From NCBI RefSeq assembly GCF_047238105.1, contig NZ_JBDFMD010000001.1, forward strand, positions 5,518,001 to 5,582,000: 64,000 bases of DNA. Direction: 5' to 3'. The stretch is from Paenibacillus_D sp047238105 (GTDB lineage: Bacteria > Bacillota > Bacilli > Paenibacillales > Paenibacillaceae). Positions 43,713 to 52,806 of the stretch are shown piece by piece (the stretch's first letter is position 1; each line of letters begins with the position of its first letter). Position numbers and translations under genes: made by a program. A model generated the notes under the pieces. That model was not told the origin of the DNA, made no database searches, and saw nothing but the letters and a program-made list of their open reading frames with translations.

Positions 43713-45296
43713 ATGAAATTTACGATTAAGCCATCGGATACTGCTGCAAAAGCCGTCGGGAAGATGAGCTTCCGGCAGTTGCTCAATCAGGTGTGCTGTC
43801 CGACGTTCGGAAGAGTCAAGGAGCGGTTGGAGGATTATGGGGCGCTGTTCTTTCATCCGATGGATCGGCAGGAACTGGTCGGACATATCGGGCAGTTCAA
43901 GTCCGCGTGCGCCATCCCGCCTTTCATCGTAAGCGATCTGGAATGCGGGGCGGGCAATATGGTACTAGGCGCCACCAGGTTCCCTTATATGATGGGCCTC
44001 AGTCAGACCAATGATCCAGAGCTGGCCTATCAGACCGGAGCGATCGCAGCCCGGGAATCCGGAGCGATCGGCTACAACTGGACGTTCTCTCCGGTAGCCG
44101 ATCTGGCGCATGACCCTGACAGTCCCGTCGTCAGCATGCGGAGTGCCGGCCATGAGCCGGAGCATACGGTCAAGATGGTGTCCGCTTATATGCGGGGATT
44201 GCAGGATCACGGCATGATGGCTACGATCAAGCATTTTCCCGGCGATGGCTGGGGCTCATACGATCATCATTTGACGACGCCGGTGCTTCAGCTGGACCGG
44301 GAAAGCTGGCGGCAGGGGCCGGGCGAGGTATTCAAGCGGCTGATCGACGAGGGTGCGATGGCTGTCATGCCGGGTCATATCGCGCTCCCGGCCTTCGACG
44401 AGCCGGACCCTGAGACGGGGCTCTATCCGCCGGCGACGATCTCGCGCAAGCTGCTGATCGAGCTGCTGCGCAAGGAGCTGGGGTTCGAGGGGCTCATCGT
44501 ATCCGATGCCGTGGAGATGGGCGGTCTCGTCGGGTATATGAATTATTATGATGCCTGCGCCTTAACGCTGGAGAACGGCTGCGACTGCCTGCTGTTCCCG
44601 CGCATGGACGAGCATTTTTACACGGAGATGGAGCGCAGAGCGACAAGCGGCATGCTCACGATGGAGGCGCTGCAGGACCGCGCCCGACGCATCGTGGCAT
44701 TGAAGGAGCAGCTGGGCATGCTCGATGAACGGCCGGTTGCGGCTGTGCGGGAGCTGGACCCGGATGCCCACCGCCGGACGGCGGAGCAGGTCGCCGCCCG
44801 CAGCATCACGGTTGTCCGCGACCGGCAGGGGCTGATCCCGGCGACGATCGGGGAGGAGACCCGCGTGCTGCATGCGGTCATCATGAACAACCATGATCGC
44901 AACGGAGAACTGTATGCCAGGCTCAAGCAGGAGCTGGAGAAGCATACCCCGCATGTGACCCAATGGATCGATCCGGGGCCTGATGCTTTGTTCACCGCGA
45001 TGCGCGACCGGGACTATGACCTGGTCGTCTGCTCGATCGGCAGCAGGCTCAGCTATGGGCTTAATGTCGTCCGGCTGCATGACGAAGTCGCCAGGAATAT
45101 GATGGGCGGATGGACGAAGCTGGGGGTGCCGATCATCTTTGTCTCGCATTTCCACCCGTTCGTGCATAAGGAATACGAGGCTTCGATCGATACGATCATC
45201 AACACCTATGGTGACATCGACTGTACGGCCGAGCTTCTAATCGAAGGTATTGCGGGCCTGAGAACACTGACTCGCAGCCTGCACGCGCATGATTGA
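43713..45296 (+). CDS. Glycoside hydrolase family 3, NagZ-type beta-N-acetylhexosaminidase
   Basis: 527 residues from ATG 43713 with GGGGTG upstream (a GTG at 43704 is an alternative). The GH3 barrel has the NagZ signature KHFPGDGWGSYDHH (about residues 172-185), matching KHFPG[HD]GxxxxD[ST]H except His for Ser/Thr. The nucleophile is Asp in SDAVEMGG (about 265). A second domain with a VVCSIGSRLSYG segment follows. No signal peptide, so it is cytoplasmic, cleaving imported beta-linked N-acetylglucosaminides or similar. The GH2 gene starts about 20 bases after its stop. Confidence 0.88.
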   Translation: MKFTIKPSDTAAKAVGKMSFRQLLNQVCCPTFGRVKERLEDYGALFFHPMDRQELVGHIGQFKSACAIPPFIVSDLECGAGNMVLGATRFPYMMGLSQTNDPELAYQTGAIAARESGAIGYNWTFSPVADLAHDPDSPVVSMRSAGHEPEHTVKMVSAYMRGLQDHGMMATIKHFPGDGWGSYDHHLTTPVLQLDRESWRQGPGEVFKRLIDEGAMAVMPGHIALPAFDEPDPETGLYPPATISRKLLIELLRKELGFEGLIVSDAVEMGGLVGYMNYYDACALTLENGCDCLLFPRMDEHFYTEMERRATSGMLTMEALQDRARRIVALKEQLGMLDERPVAAVRELDPDAHRRTAEQVAARSITVVRDRQGLIPATIGEETRVLHAVIMNNHDRNGELYARLKQELEKHTPHVTQWIDPGPDALFTAMRDRDYDLVVCSIGSRLSYGLNVVRLHDEVARNMMGGWTKLGVPIIFVSHFHPFVHKEYEASIDTIINTYGDIDCTAELLIEGIAGLRTLTRSLHAHD

Positions 45297-45315
45297 GAGG
45301 AGTGGCGAGAGAGCG

Positions 45316-47559
45316 ATGGACAAGAGGTATGAATTGCAGTGGGAGACGGGCTGGAGCGATGGACCCGATCTGCCGCCGGAACGTTGGGTGAAGGCTGAGG
45401 TGCCGGGCGCCGTCCAGCTCGATTGGGCGAGAGCGGAGGGCTGGGGACCGCATACGTATGCCGATAACTGGAAGCAATATGGTTGGATGGAAGACAAATA
45501 TTGGTGGTATCGCGCCGCGGTTCAGCCGGAGCAGGTAGTCGAAGCGGGGCGGCTGGCTTTCGTATCGCTAGGCATTGATTACGCTTTTCGCATCGTGCTG
45601 GATGGCAAAGAGCTGTGGCGGCAGGAAGGCATGTTTACGCCGGTGCAGCTCGATCTGACAGGCAAGGTTGGTCAAGCTGGCAGCGAGCTGCTGGTGATCA
45701 TCGAGCCCGCGCCCAAACGCGAGGGTGCTCCTGTCGGCAGGGATCAGGCTGACCATTCCTGCAAGCCTGCGTCCAGCTACGGTTGGGACTGGCACCCCCG
45801 TCTCATCCCTCTCGGGATCTGGGATGAGACCTATCTGGAAGTGCAGCCGGAGACGGGCATCTCGGATGCGGAGGTCCGCTACGAGCTGAGTGATACTTTG
45901 GATCGAGCCGAGCTGGAGCTGAAGGTTCAGCTGCGTGCTGCATCGGCAGGCGTGCTCAGATGGCGGCTGCTCGATCCGCAAGGCGTCTGCGTCGATAGTC
46001 ACGAGAGCGAGCTGGAGGGTACGGAGCAGGAGCAGGTCATGCGAATGACGGTGCGGGAGCCGGAGCTCTGGTGGCCCCATGATCATGGGGAGCAGCCGCT
46101 CTATACCTCGGAGGTGTACTTCAAGCCGGCAGCAGGAGATGGCGCGGCTCAGCCCTGCCGGCTTCAGCGGATCGGCTTCCGCCGGGTCCGACTTGTGATG
46201 CATGAGGGGGCCTGGAAGGAGCCCTCGCAGTTTCCCAAGAGCCGCAGCTTGCCGCCGGTCACGGTAGAGATCAACGGTAGAGTGATATTCAGCAAAGGGA
46301 CGAACTGGATCCAGCCGGACATCTTCCCGGGAGCGATCACGGACGCTCACTATCGCCCGCTTTTGGATATGGCGAAGACAGCGCACATGAATATGCTGCG
46401 CATCTGGGGCGGCTGCATCGTGAACAAGGAGGCATTCTTCGATTATTGCAATGAGATCGGCCTTATGGTGTGGCAGGAGTTCCCGCTGGCCTGCAATCAG
46501 TATCCGGATGAACCGGCTTATCTCCGGGTACTGGAGCAGGAAGCCCGCTCGATCGTCCGGCGGTTGCGGAAGCACCCTTCCCTAGTGCTGTGGTGCGGCG
46601 GCAACGAGCTGTTCAACGCCTGGTCGAGGATGACGGATCAGTCATGGCCGCTGCGGCTGCTGAACGCCATCTGTTACGAGATGGATCCGCAGACGCCTTT
46701 TCTCATGACGTCCCCTGTCGAAGGGATGGGGCATGGACATTATATGTTCCAATACCGGAACGGGGAGGACGTGCTGCAGTCGATGCCCAAGGCGCGCAAT
46801 ACGGCCTATACGGAATTCGGCGTGCCTTCGCCCGCTTCGGTGGAGGTGCTGCGCACCATCATCCCGGAGGAGGACTTGTATCCGCCCCGCCCCGGCACGG
46901 CCTGGGAGAGTCACCATGCGTTCCATGCGCTGTCGGATAACATGTGGCTGATGGCGGATCAGATCGAGCATTATCTGGGGACGTGGGAATCGCTGGAGCA
47001 GTTGGTCGCTTACGGTCAATTGCTGCAATCCGAAGGCTACAAGTGCATCTATGAGGAAGCGAGGAGACAAAAGCCGGTCTGCTCGATGGCGCTGAACTGG
47101 TGCTACAACGAACCGTGGCCTACGGCCGCCAACAACAGCATCATCATGTGGCCGGATAAGCCGAAGCCCGCATACTATGCGGTCCAGGCCTCCTGCCGAC
47201 CGGTGCTCGCCAGTGCGCGTATTCCCAAATATATGTGGAAGAAAGAAGAGTGGTTCGAGCCGGAGATGTGGATCTTGAATGATGCGCCGGCGCAGCAGCC
47301 CCCCGGAGAGCTGGAGGCTTGGCTGGTCATCGGCTCAGAGCGCTATCTGCTCCTGACTTGGGCGTTTGACGGCATGCAGCCCGGCGAGAACCGGCGCGGG
47401 CCGACCGCAAGGTTCCGGCTGCCGGACGCTGCAGTGGACAGCATGAGGCTGGAGCTGCAGGTGCGGGAGCAGCCGGATTGGCACTCGGATTACACCTTGT
47501 CCTACCGGAGTGAGCAGCCGCTAGCCCCGTCCGGCCGCTCGCTGCTGAATTTCCAATAG
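45316..47559 (+). CDS. Glycoside hydrolase family 2, beta-mannosidase-like
   Basis: 747 residues from ATG 45316; ATG 45289, overlapping the GH3 gene, is an alternative. The GH2 layout is sandwich, immunoglobulin-like domain and TIM barrel. Signature segments are YGWDWHPRLIPLGIWDETYL, LRIWGGCIVNKEAFFDYC, acid/base Glu in WCGGNELFNAW and nucleophile Glu in YTEFGVPSPASVEVL. LWWPHDHGEQPLY matches the beta-mannosidase type. No signal peptide. It is about 110 residues shorter than the GH2 at 17966, with no C-terminal accessory domain. Together with GH3 it fits stepwise breakdown of a Man/GlcNAc-type oligosaccharide, which is inference. Confidence 0.87.
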   Translation: MDKRYELQWETGWSDGPDLPPERWVKAEVPGAVQLDWARAEGWGPHTYADNWKQYGWMEDKYWWYRAAVQPEQVVEAGRLAFVSLGIDYAFRIVLDGKELWRQEGMFTPVQLDLTGKVGQAGSELLVIIEPAPKREGAPVGRDQADHSCKPASSYGWDWHPRLIPLGIWDETYLEVQPETGISDAEVRYELSDTLDRAELELKVQLRAASAGVLRWRLLDPQGVCVDSHESELEGTEQEQVMRMTVREPELWWPHDHGEQPLYTSEVYFKPAAGDGAAQPCRLQRIGFRRVRLVMHEGAWKEPSQFPKSRSLPPVTVEINGRVIFSKGTNWIQPDIFPGAITDAHYRPLLDMAKTAHMNMLRIWGGCIVNKEAFFDYCNEIGLMVWQEFPLACNQYPDEPAYLRVLEQEARSIVRRLRKHPSLVLWCGGNELFNAWSRMTDQSWPLRLLNAICYEMDPQTPFLMTSPVEGMGHGHYMFQYRNGEDVLQSMPKARNTAYTEFGVPSPASVEVLRTIIPEEDLYPPRPGTAWESHHAFHALSDNMWLMADQIEHYLGTWESLEQLVAYGQLLQSEGYKCIYEEARRQKPVCSMALNWCYNEPWPTAANNSIIMWPDKPKPAYYAVQASCRPVLASARIPKYMWKKEEWFEPEMWILNDAPAQQPPGELEAWLVIGSERYLLLTWAFDGMQPGENRRGPTARFRLPDAAVDSMRLELQVREQPDWHSDYTLSYRSEQPLAPSGRSLLNFQ

Positions 47560-47568
47560 CATGAAGCA

Positions 47569-47603
47569 AATCCCCGGCCCTTTGAATGGGCCGGGGATTG
47601 TTG
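47569..47603. terminator. Bidirectional terminator between convergent genes
   Basis: AATCCCCGGCCC (47569-47580) and GGGCCGGGGATT (47588-47599) form a perfect 12-bp stem with a 7-base loop, lying between the GH2 gene and the minus-strand hydrolase gene. Confidence 0.85.
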
Positions 47604-47624
47604 TATAGGGGACAGCGACTGAGC

Positions 47625-50183
47625 TTATGGACTGACCGGTCCCGCCTGGAGGTTGTCGAAGACGACATGGGACGTATCGCCGCTGGCGCGTGTTTCTCCG
47701 CTTAGGAGGATATACATCTCCTGATTCCAGGATACTGGTACATCCGCATACTCGACATCATCCACATACAGCTTCACGCTGCTGCCGTCATGGACCATCT
47801 TCATCCGGTGGTTGCCATAATCGTTGTTGGCATAGATCTGGACGTCGCTGCCGCCGTTCAGATTGTAGGCCCAAACGCCGGTATCCATGTTCTGACTCAG
47901 ACGCAGATAGCTCGTGTTGTCCACGAAGAGCCAGAGTCCGCTTCTCGTGCCTGTTCCGGTACCGGACATCGATACCCGGTCGACTTCAACGGAAAACGCC
48001 TCTCCCGGTCTGACATGGAACGGTGTGACGCTTTGCAGGGTGCGCCCTCCCCAGAAGTTGACGCTGGAGGTGCCGGAGATCGTCAGCACGCCATTGGCTA
48101 CCCCAGCCGTCAAGCCTGTAGGGGCAGTGGAGCGCAGTCCTCTGTCGATGACCTGCCACTTGTTCGAATCGATCGCGCTGCCCTCGAAGTCGTCCTCCAG
48201 CGCATTGGCGGTGGGGACGGCCGACGCGGTGAGCGAGTTGGCGGTTTCCCCGTTGCTGTTGACCGCAGATACGACATACGAGTACCCGACGCCATTAGTC
48301 AGCCCCGTATCGAGGTAACTGGTCGTCGTGACTTGGGAAGCGATGGTGGTGAAGGGGCCGTTCGGCGAGAGGCTGCGCTTGACATTGTAACTGGCTGCGC
48401 CCGCCGTCGGCTCCCAGGCCAACTGGATGCTTTCATCATCGCCAACGGCCGTTAATCCTTGGACCCGGAACCGGACGATCGCCAGATCATAGTCTTCCGG
48501 GTTGGCTTGGCTCGTCCCTTTGACGATCGCCTGCTGCATGGCCGGCATCGTCACAGGCGCGGTGTAGACGCCGGAGCTGTCGATCGTCCCATAAGCCGGG
48601 CCGCCGATAACCGACCAGCTCACGCCATGAGATCCGCCGCTCATCTGACTGGCAAAGTCCACTTGGCTGCCAAATGCCGCTGAGACTTCTCCGGGCGTCA
48701 GTGCGATCTGTACCGGTTCTGCAACCGTCGTGTAGACGGCCACACTGTTGGCAGGCAGCACGGTATCCGTCAAGCTCGTGCCGATGCTGCTCCATGACTT
48801 GTCGCTGGGGATCAGCTGCGCGTCAGCCGACGGCGTCAACGTCCCGCTATACAGGTGACGGCGGACAGACTTGTTCACAGCCTCGCTGAACTGAAGGGTG
48901 ACTTGCTTGTCGGCGGTCCGGCTTTTGTTGATGACGAAGACAGAGTAGTGGCCATCCGCCCGCTTGACGGACGTCACATGCAGATCGGCATCATCCGAGA
49001 TCGTCGACAATACCTGGTCATGCGCTTCAATAAAGCGGGTAAATAAGCCTAGAGCATAGTAAGTATAGCGAGGCGTTCCCGAGTGGGGCAGCCACGGCCA
49101 GGTGCCGAACTCTGCGCTGTCCAGGAAGTTCAGCGGAGCCGGGATATGCTGATCGGACATCCGCCACATGAGCATCGCAGAAGCCTGGTTGCGCATGCCC
49201 GAGACGATCAGGTCCGCCAGCTCAAGTCCGTTCTGATACGTCGTCTTGTCGCCTGGCGCCGCGAATTCCGTCACGAGCAGCGGCTTGCCGGTCGGTTCGA
49301 CGAAGGCGGCGCGCTCGTCGATCCAGTCGCCCATCGTCTCATAGTCCTTCCCGTAGGCATGCCCCTGGTACAGATCCAGGATGTCGTCCATATTCGCTGC
49401 GGCATACTGGAGCCAGTCCAGCCCGGAGGATTCGTCCGGCCCGGAGAGCAGCACGAGGTCGCGGACGCCGTCGGCGGTCAGCCGATCATCGATGGCCCGG
49501 TACATGGCTTCATAATAGCTTTTCTGGTCGATATGGGACGGTGTCTCAAAATCCCCGAGATTGGGCTCGTTATAGGATTGCAGATACTTAATGTTGGTGT
49601 ACCCTTTGTTCACGATCAGCTGCTGCACGGAAGCGGACACCCACTCCGCCCATTCCTCCAGGTCGGTGGGGGCGCTTGTCTCCGGCTTGTCCAGACCCGG
49701 GAAGCCGAGCCAGCTCTGCACCTCGGGCGTCATCTTCCAGCCCGCTACGAGCATCACGTCGATCTCCAGCTGCTGCAGCTCATCAAGCACCGAGTACAGG
49801 GCCTGCATCTTGGGGCTGTTGGTCTGCATGCCGGACCAGTCGATCACATCCGGATCGCCATTATCGTTGACTGGCTCCATCCAGTCGATCTGGTACCAGA
49901 CCCGCACGATATCGGGCTGCAGCTTGGCGAGCCGCCGTTTCTCGACTTCCCACCAATTGTTATTGTAACCGTTTGCAATACTTTCGGGCATAAAGCTGAA
50001 CGGGTCATACTCTGCCCCGATCCCGAGGAAGTTGTCGTTCACGATAGCTTGCGCATCGATCGTGACCGTCGCTCCGGTATGTGCCTCTGCTGCCGGAAGC
50101 GAAGCCTGCATCCCCAATCCCATGACCAAAGCCAAAGACAATGCGACCGTCCTTCTCCACGTCAAGGTCAGTTCTGATGTCAT
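47625..50183 (-). CDS. Secreted clan GH-A glycoside hydrolase with accessory domains
   Basis: 852 residues. A signal peptide (about 1-35, ending AAEAH) precedes a TIM barrel (about 45-390) with acid/base Glu206 in QSYNEPNLGDF and nucleophile Glu306 in LLVTEFAAPGD. This is the clan GH-A pattern, near families such as GH39, GH30 or GH44. A beta-sandwich follows (390-490), then an immunoglobulin-like domain (about 490-575), a fibronectin-III domain (576-660) and a C-terminal LamG/concanavalin-like domain (665-852). No cell-wall anchor is visible, so it is probably released. The start has only a weak ribosome binding site. The exact family needs a profile search. Confidence 0.82.
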   Translation of the reverse strand: MTSELTLTWRRTVALSLALVMGLGMQASLPAAEAHTGATVTIDAQAIVNDNFLGIGAEYDPFSFMPESIANGYNNNWWEVEKRRLAKLQPDIVRVWYQIDWMEPVNDNGDPDVIDWSGMQTNSPKMQALYSVLDELQQLEIDVMLVAGWKMTPEVQSWLGFPGLDKPETSAPTDLEEWAEWVSASVQQLIVNKGYTNIKYLQSYNEPNLGDFETPSHIDQKSYYEAMYRAIDDRLTADGVRDLVLLSGPDESSGLDWLQYAAANMDDILDLYQGHAYGKDYETMGDWIDERAAFVEPTGKPLLVTEFAAPGDKTTYQNGLELADLIVSGMRNQASAMLMWRMSDQHIPAPLNFLDSAEFGTWPWLPHSGTPRYTYYALGLFTRFIEAHDQVLSTISDDADLHVTSVKRADGHYSVFVINKSRTADKQVTLQFSEAVNKSVRRHLYSGTLTPSADAQLIPSDKSWSSIGTSLTDTVLPANSVAVYTTVAEPVQIALTPGEVSAAFGSQVDFASQMSGGSHGVSWSVIGGPAYGTIDSSGVYTAPVTMPAMQQAIVKGTSQANPEDYDLAIVRFRVQGLTAVGDDESIQLAWEPTAGAASYNVKRSLSPNGPFTTIASQVTTTSYLDTGLTNGVGYSYVVSAVNSNGETANSLTASAVPTANALEDDFEGSAIDSNKWQVIDRGLRSTAPTGLTAGVANGVLTISGTSSVNFWGGRTLQSVTPFHVRPGEAFSVEVDRVSMSGTGTGTRSGLWLFVDNTSYLRLSQNMDTGVWAYNLNGGSDVQIYANNDYGNHRMKMVHDGSSVKLYVDDVEYADVPVSWNQEMYILLSGETRASGDTSHVVFDNLQAGPVSP

Positions 50184-50362
50184 CTTTACCCATCACCGCG
50201 CTTTCCTCAGATTTGGTTGCTATGCTTGATAAAGCCCAATTTCTGATTCGCCTCCTTCCCTGGCAGGATGAAGTTGCATTATCAGTGTACTTCGAGGCGG
50301 CGGTGATGGCCTATATTTCATTTTTGCGGTCATTGACTTATATTGACGACTTGACCGGACGC

Positions 50363-50382
50363 AGGCCGCAGAGCAGCGGCCT
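50363..50382 (-). terminator. Possible hairpin after the AraC gene
   Basis: AGGCCGC and GCGGCCT arms with a 6-base loop lie right after the stop codon, without a T-run. Weak. Confidence 0.35.
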
Positions 50383-51167
50383 TACTTCCACACCTTCGTC
50401 TTCTCCTTCATATAAGCGGATGGCAGGGTGCCGGTCAGGCGTTTGAATACTTTGTTGAAGTACGACTGCTCGCAAAACCCGAGGAAGTCGGAGATCTCGC
50501 CTACGTTCATCTGCGAATTAGCCAGCAGGTCGCAGGCGGCGGCGATCCGGATCTGCTGGGTATAGGCGGTGATGGTCTGGCCGGTCGCTTCCTTGAACAG
50601 GTGGGAGACGTAGTTGGGCGTGCGGTCGACAAGAGCTGCGATCTCTGCCATCGGCAGCGTCCGCCGGTAATTCGAAGCGATATAGTGCTGCACCTCGGAG
50701 ACGATGCGGAAGGACTTGTCCTGGCTCGCTCCTGAGCGCGCTTCTTCCTCAAGAATCGCCAGCATCTCCAGCAGGATGCTGTGACAGAAGACGGCGACAT
50801 GGTCCGATCTGCGCAGCCAGTGCTGGGCGAGAAGGGAGAAACGCTGCTTCATATAATCGAACTGATACAGCCGCTGATGCAGCAGCTTGCTGTTGCGCAG
50901 CACATCCAGTCCGTCTCCATCCCCCTCATAATGATAGTGGGCCACATACATGTCATGGGCCTGGCCTGAAGCATGAGACGCGGCGCGGACTGCCCCCCGG
51001 GGGATGTGCAGCAGATCGCCCTTGGCGAGGAACACGGTATGTCCGTCGATATGATAAGTCAGAGTACCCTGCGTCACCAGCAGCAGGATCGCGTGCTGCG
51101 CGACGGACTCCGGGACATGCCAGCCCGGCTCGCAGTGTTCATAATAGATCGATGCGGGCGCTATCAT
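50382..51167 (-). CDS. AraC-family transcriptional regulator
   Basis: 261 residues from ATG 51167, chosen because GGAGGTG lies 6 bases before it (an in-frame GTG at 51182 lies inside that site). The N-terminal cupin sugar-binding domain (about 10-100: HAILLLVTQGTLTYHIDGHT, LLHIPRGAVRAASHA) and the C-terminal double helix-turn-helix (about 160-258: IAALVDRTPNYVSHLFKEAT, GFCEQSYFNKVFKRLTGTLP) are clear. It is divergent from the isomerase/unknown/esterase operon, and probably controls that operon and itself. The secreted hydrolase gene lies downstream on the same strand. Confidence 0.92.
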   Translation of the reverse strand: MIAPASIYYEHCEPGWHVPESVAQHAILLLVTQGTLTYHIDGHTVFLAKGDLLHIPRGAVRAASHASGQAHDMYVAHYHYEGDGDGLDVLRNSKLLHQRLYQFDYMKQRFSLLAQHWLRRSDHVAVFCHSILLEMLAILEEEARSGASQDKSFRIVSEVQHYIASNYRRTLPMAEIAALVDRTPNYVSHLFKEATGQTITAYTQQIRIAAACDLLANSQMNVGEISDFLGFCEQSYFNKVFKRLTGTLPSAYMKEKTKVWK

Positions 51168-51299
51168 GTCAATCACCTCCACTCTACATTATATAAAAAT
51201 CGTAGCATTATTCAAATAAATATAGCTCCTTTCCTTGTCCCGCAACGTTGTGAATTATAAGCTTGAAGTAGATGGAATCAAAGAAAGAGAGGGATTGAA

Positions 51300-52742
51300 A
51301 TGCATGTATCATTCCAACGAAAGAAGGCCCGTGTCGGGGTTATCCATGTCGGGCATGAGCCATACTGGCATCAGTTTCCCGGACTGAAGGAGGAGCTCAT
51401 GGGGTATGGTGAGGTGTTCGAGGCCATGCTGCAAGAGGAGGAGGTCGAGGTGGTCTCCGGCGGGTTCGTGGACAATGTGGACAAGTCTTTTGCTGCCGCT
51501 GCCGCGCTGAAGGCGCAGGATATCGACTTTTTATTTTGCTTCCTGACGACCTATGTCACTTCCTCTTCGGCGGCGACCGCCATCATGAATCTGAACGTAC
51601 CGACCGTGCTCGTCGCGCTGCAGCCGCTGAAGAAGCTAGACTACAACAAGACGACCACTTATATGCAGCTTGCCAACGATAATATCTGCTCTCTGCCCGA
51701 GATTGGCGGCGTGCTGGTGCGGGCGGGCAAGCCAGCGGCGGGCATGATCGCCGGGACACTGCACGATGACCCGCGGGCGCGGCAGCAGATCAAGGAATGG
51801 TGCAGTGTGGCTACTGCAGCAAGCGCCTTCAAGCAGGCGAAGATCGGCTATCTCGGTCATACCTATGAAGGCATGTACGATATGAACTCCGACCCGACGG
51901 CCTTCACCGCTTCCTTTGGCTCGCATGTGCAGATGATCGAGATGGATGACCTGGCCAAGCTGGTCCATGGCGTAAGCGGTGACGAGATGCAGGAGAAGCT
52001 GGATGAGATCAAAAGCATCTTTACGATTGCTGATCCCTTCATCGACCCGATTACCCGCCCGATCCGCACGGAGGATCTCGAATGGTCGGCCAAGGTCGCG
52101 GTCGGTCTGGATAAGCTGATCGAGCAATTCGGGCTGACGGGGCTGGCTTATTACTACAAAGGGCTGGACGGCAACGAATTTGAGCGCATCGGCTCTAATA
52201 TGGTATTGGGCAATTCCTTGCTCACAGGCAAGGGCGTCCCGCTGGCTGGCGAAGCCGACCTGAAGACGTGCGCGGCGATGCTCATCATGGACCGCCTGGG
52301 CGCCGGCGGCTCGTTCGCCGAGCTGCACCCGTGCGATTTTACAGACAATATCGTCCTGGTCGGTCATGACGGGCCCCATAACATCAAGATCAGTGACGGC
52401 CAGCCGATCATCCGCGGTCTGGATGTCTTCCATGGCAAAGCGGGCTCGGGGATCGGCGTTGAATTCAGCATCAAAACCGGACCGGTGACGATCCTGAGCA
52501 TCTCGCAAAATGCCCAGGGACAGTACAAAATGATCGTCGCCGAAGGCGAGTCGATCGCCGGCGAGATCCCGCAGACCGGCAATACGAATACGCGCTGCAG
52601 CTTTGACCGCAATGTAGCCGAGTTCGTGGAAGAGTGGTGTGCAGCAGGGCCTACGCATCACTTTGCCCTTGGCGTGGGGCATGTCGCGGAGCAGATCCGC
52701 CGGGTCGGCAAGGTGATGGGCATCGAGGTGCACACCGTGTAG
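51300..52742 (+). CDS. L-fucose/L-arabinose isomerase-fold protein (AraA-like)
   Basis: 480 residues. The Rossmann-like N-terminal domains (RVGVIHVGHEPYWHQFPGLK, DIDFLFCFLTTYVTSSSA) and the C-terminal barrel match the AraA/FucI fold. Candidate metal ligands are in FAELHPCDF and VGHDGPHNI and a late His in THHFALGVGH. In AraA two Glu and two His bind Mn; here only some are placed with confidence. It presumably isomerises a sugar, but no kinase or epimerase gene accompanies it. It is followed by a protein of unknown function and an esterase. Confidence 0.83.
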   Translation: MHVSFQRKKARVGVIHVGHEPYWHQFPGLKEELMGYGEVFEAMLQEEEVEVVSGGFVDNVDKSFAAAAALKAQDIDFLFCFLTTYVTSSSAATAIMNLNVPTVLVALQPLKKLDYNKTTTYMQLANDNICSLPEIGGVLVRAGKPAAGMIAGTLHDDPRARQQIKEWCSVATAASAFKQAKIGYLGHTYEGMYDMNSDPTAFTASFGSHVQMIEMDDLAKLVHGVSGDEMQEKLDEIKSIFTIADPFIDPITRPIRTEDLEWSAKVAVGLDKLIEQFGLTGLAYYYKGLDGNEFERIGSNMVLGNSLLTGKGVPLAGEADLKTCAAMLIMDRLGAGGSFAELHPCDFTDNIVLVGHDGPHNIKISDGQPIIRGLDVFHGKAGSGIGVEFSIKTGPVTILSISQNAQGQYKMIVAEGESIAGEIPQTGNTNTRCSFDRNVAEFVEEWCAAGPTHHFALGVGHVAEQIRRVGKVMGIEVHTV

Positions 52743-52806
52743 CAGCGGTCCAAGCATGGTGATGCGTGAAGAAGCATGAAGAACAACAGAGGAGGCGGGG
52801 GAACAG

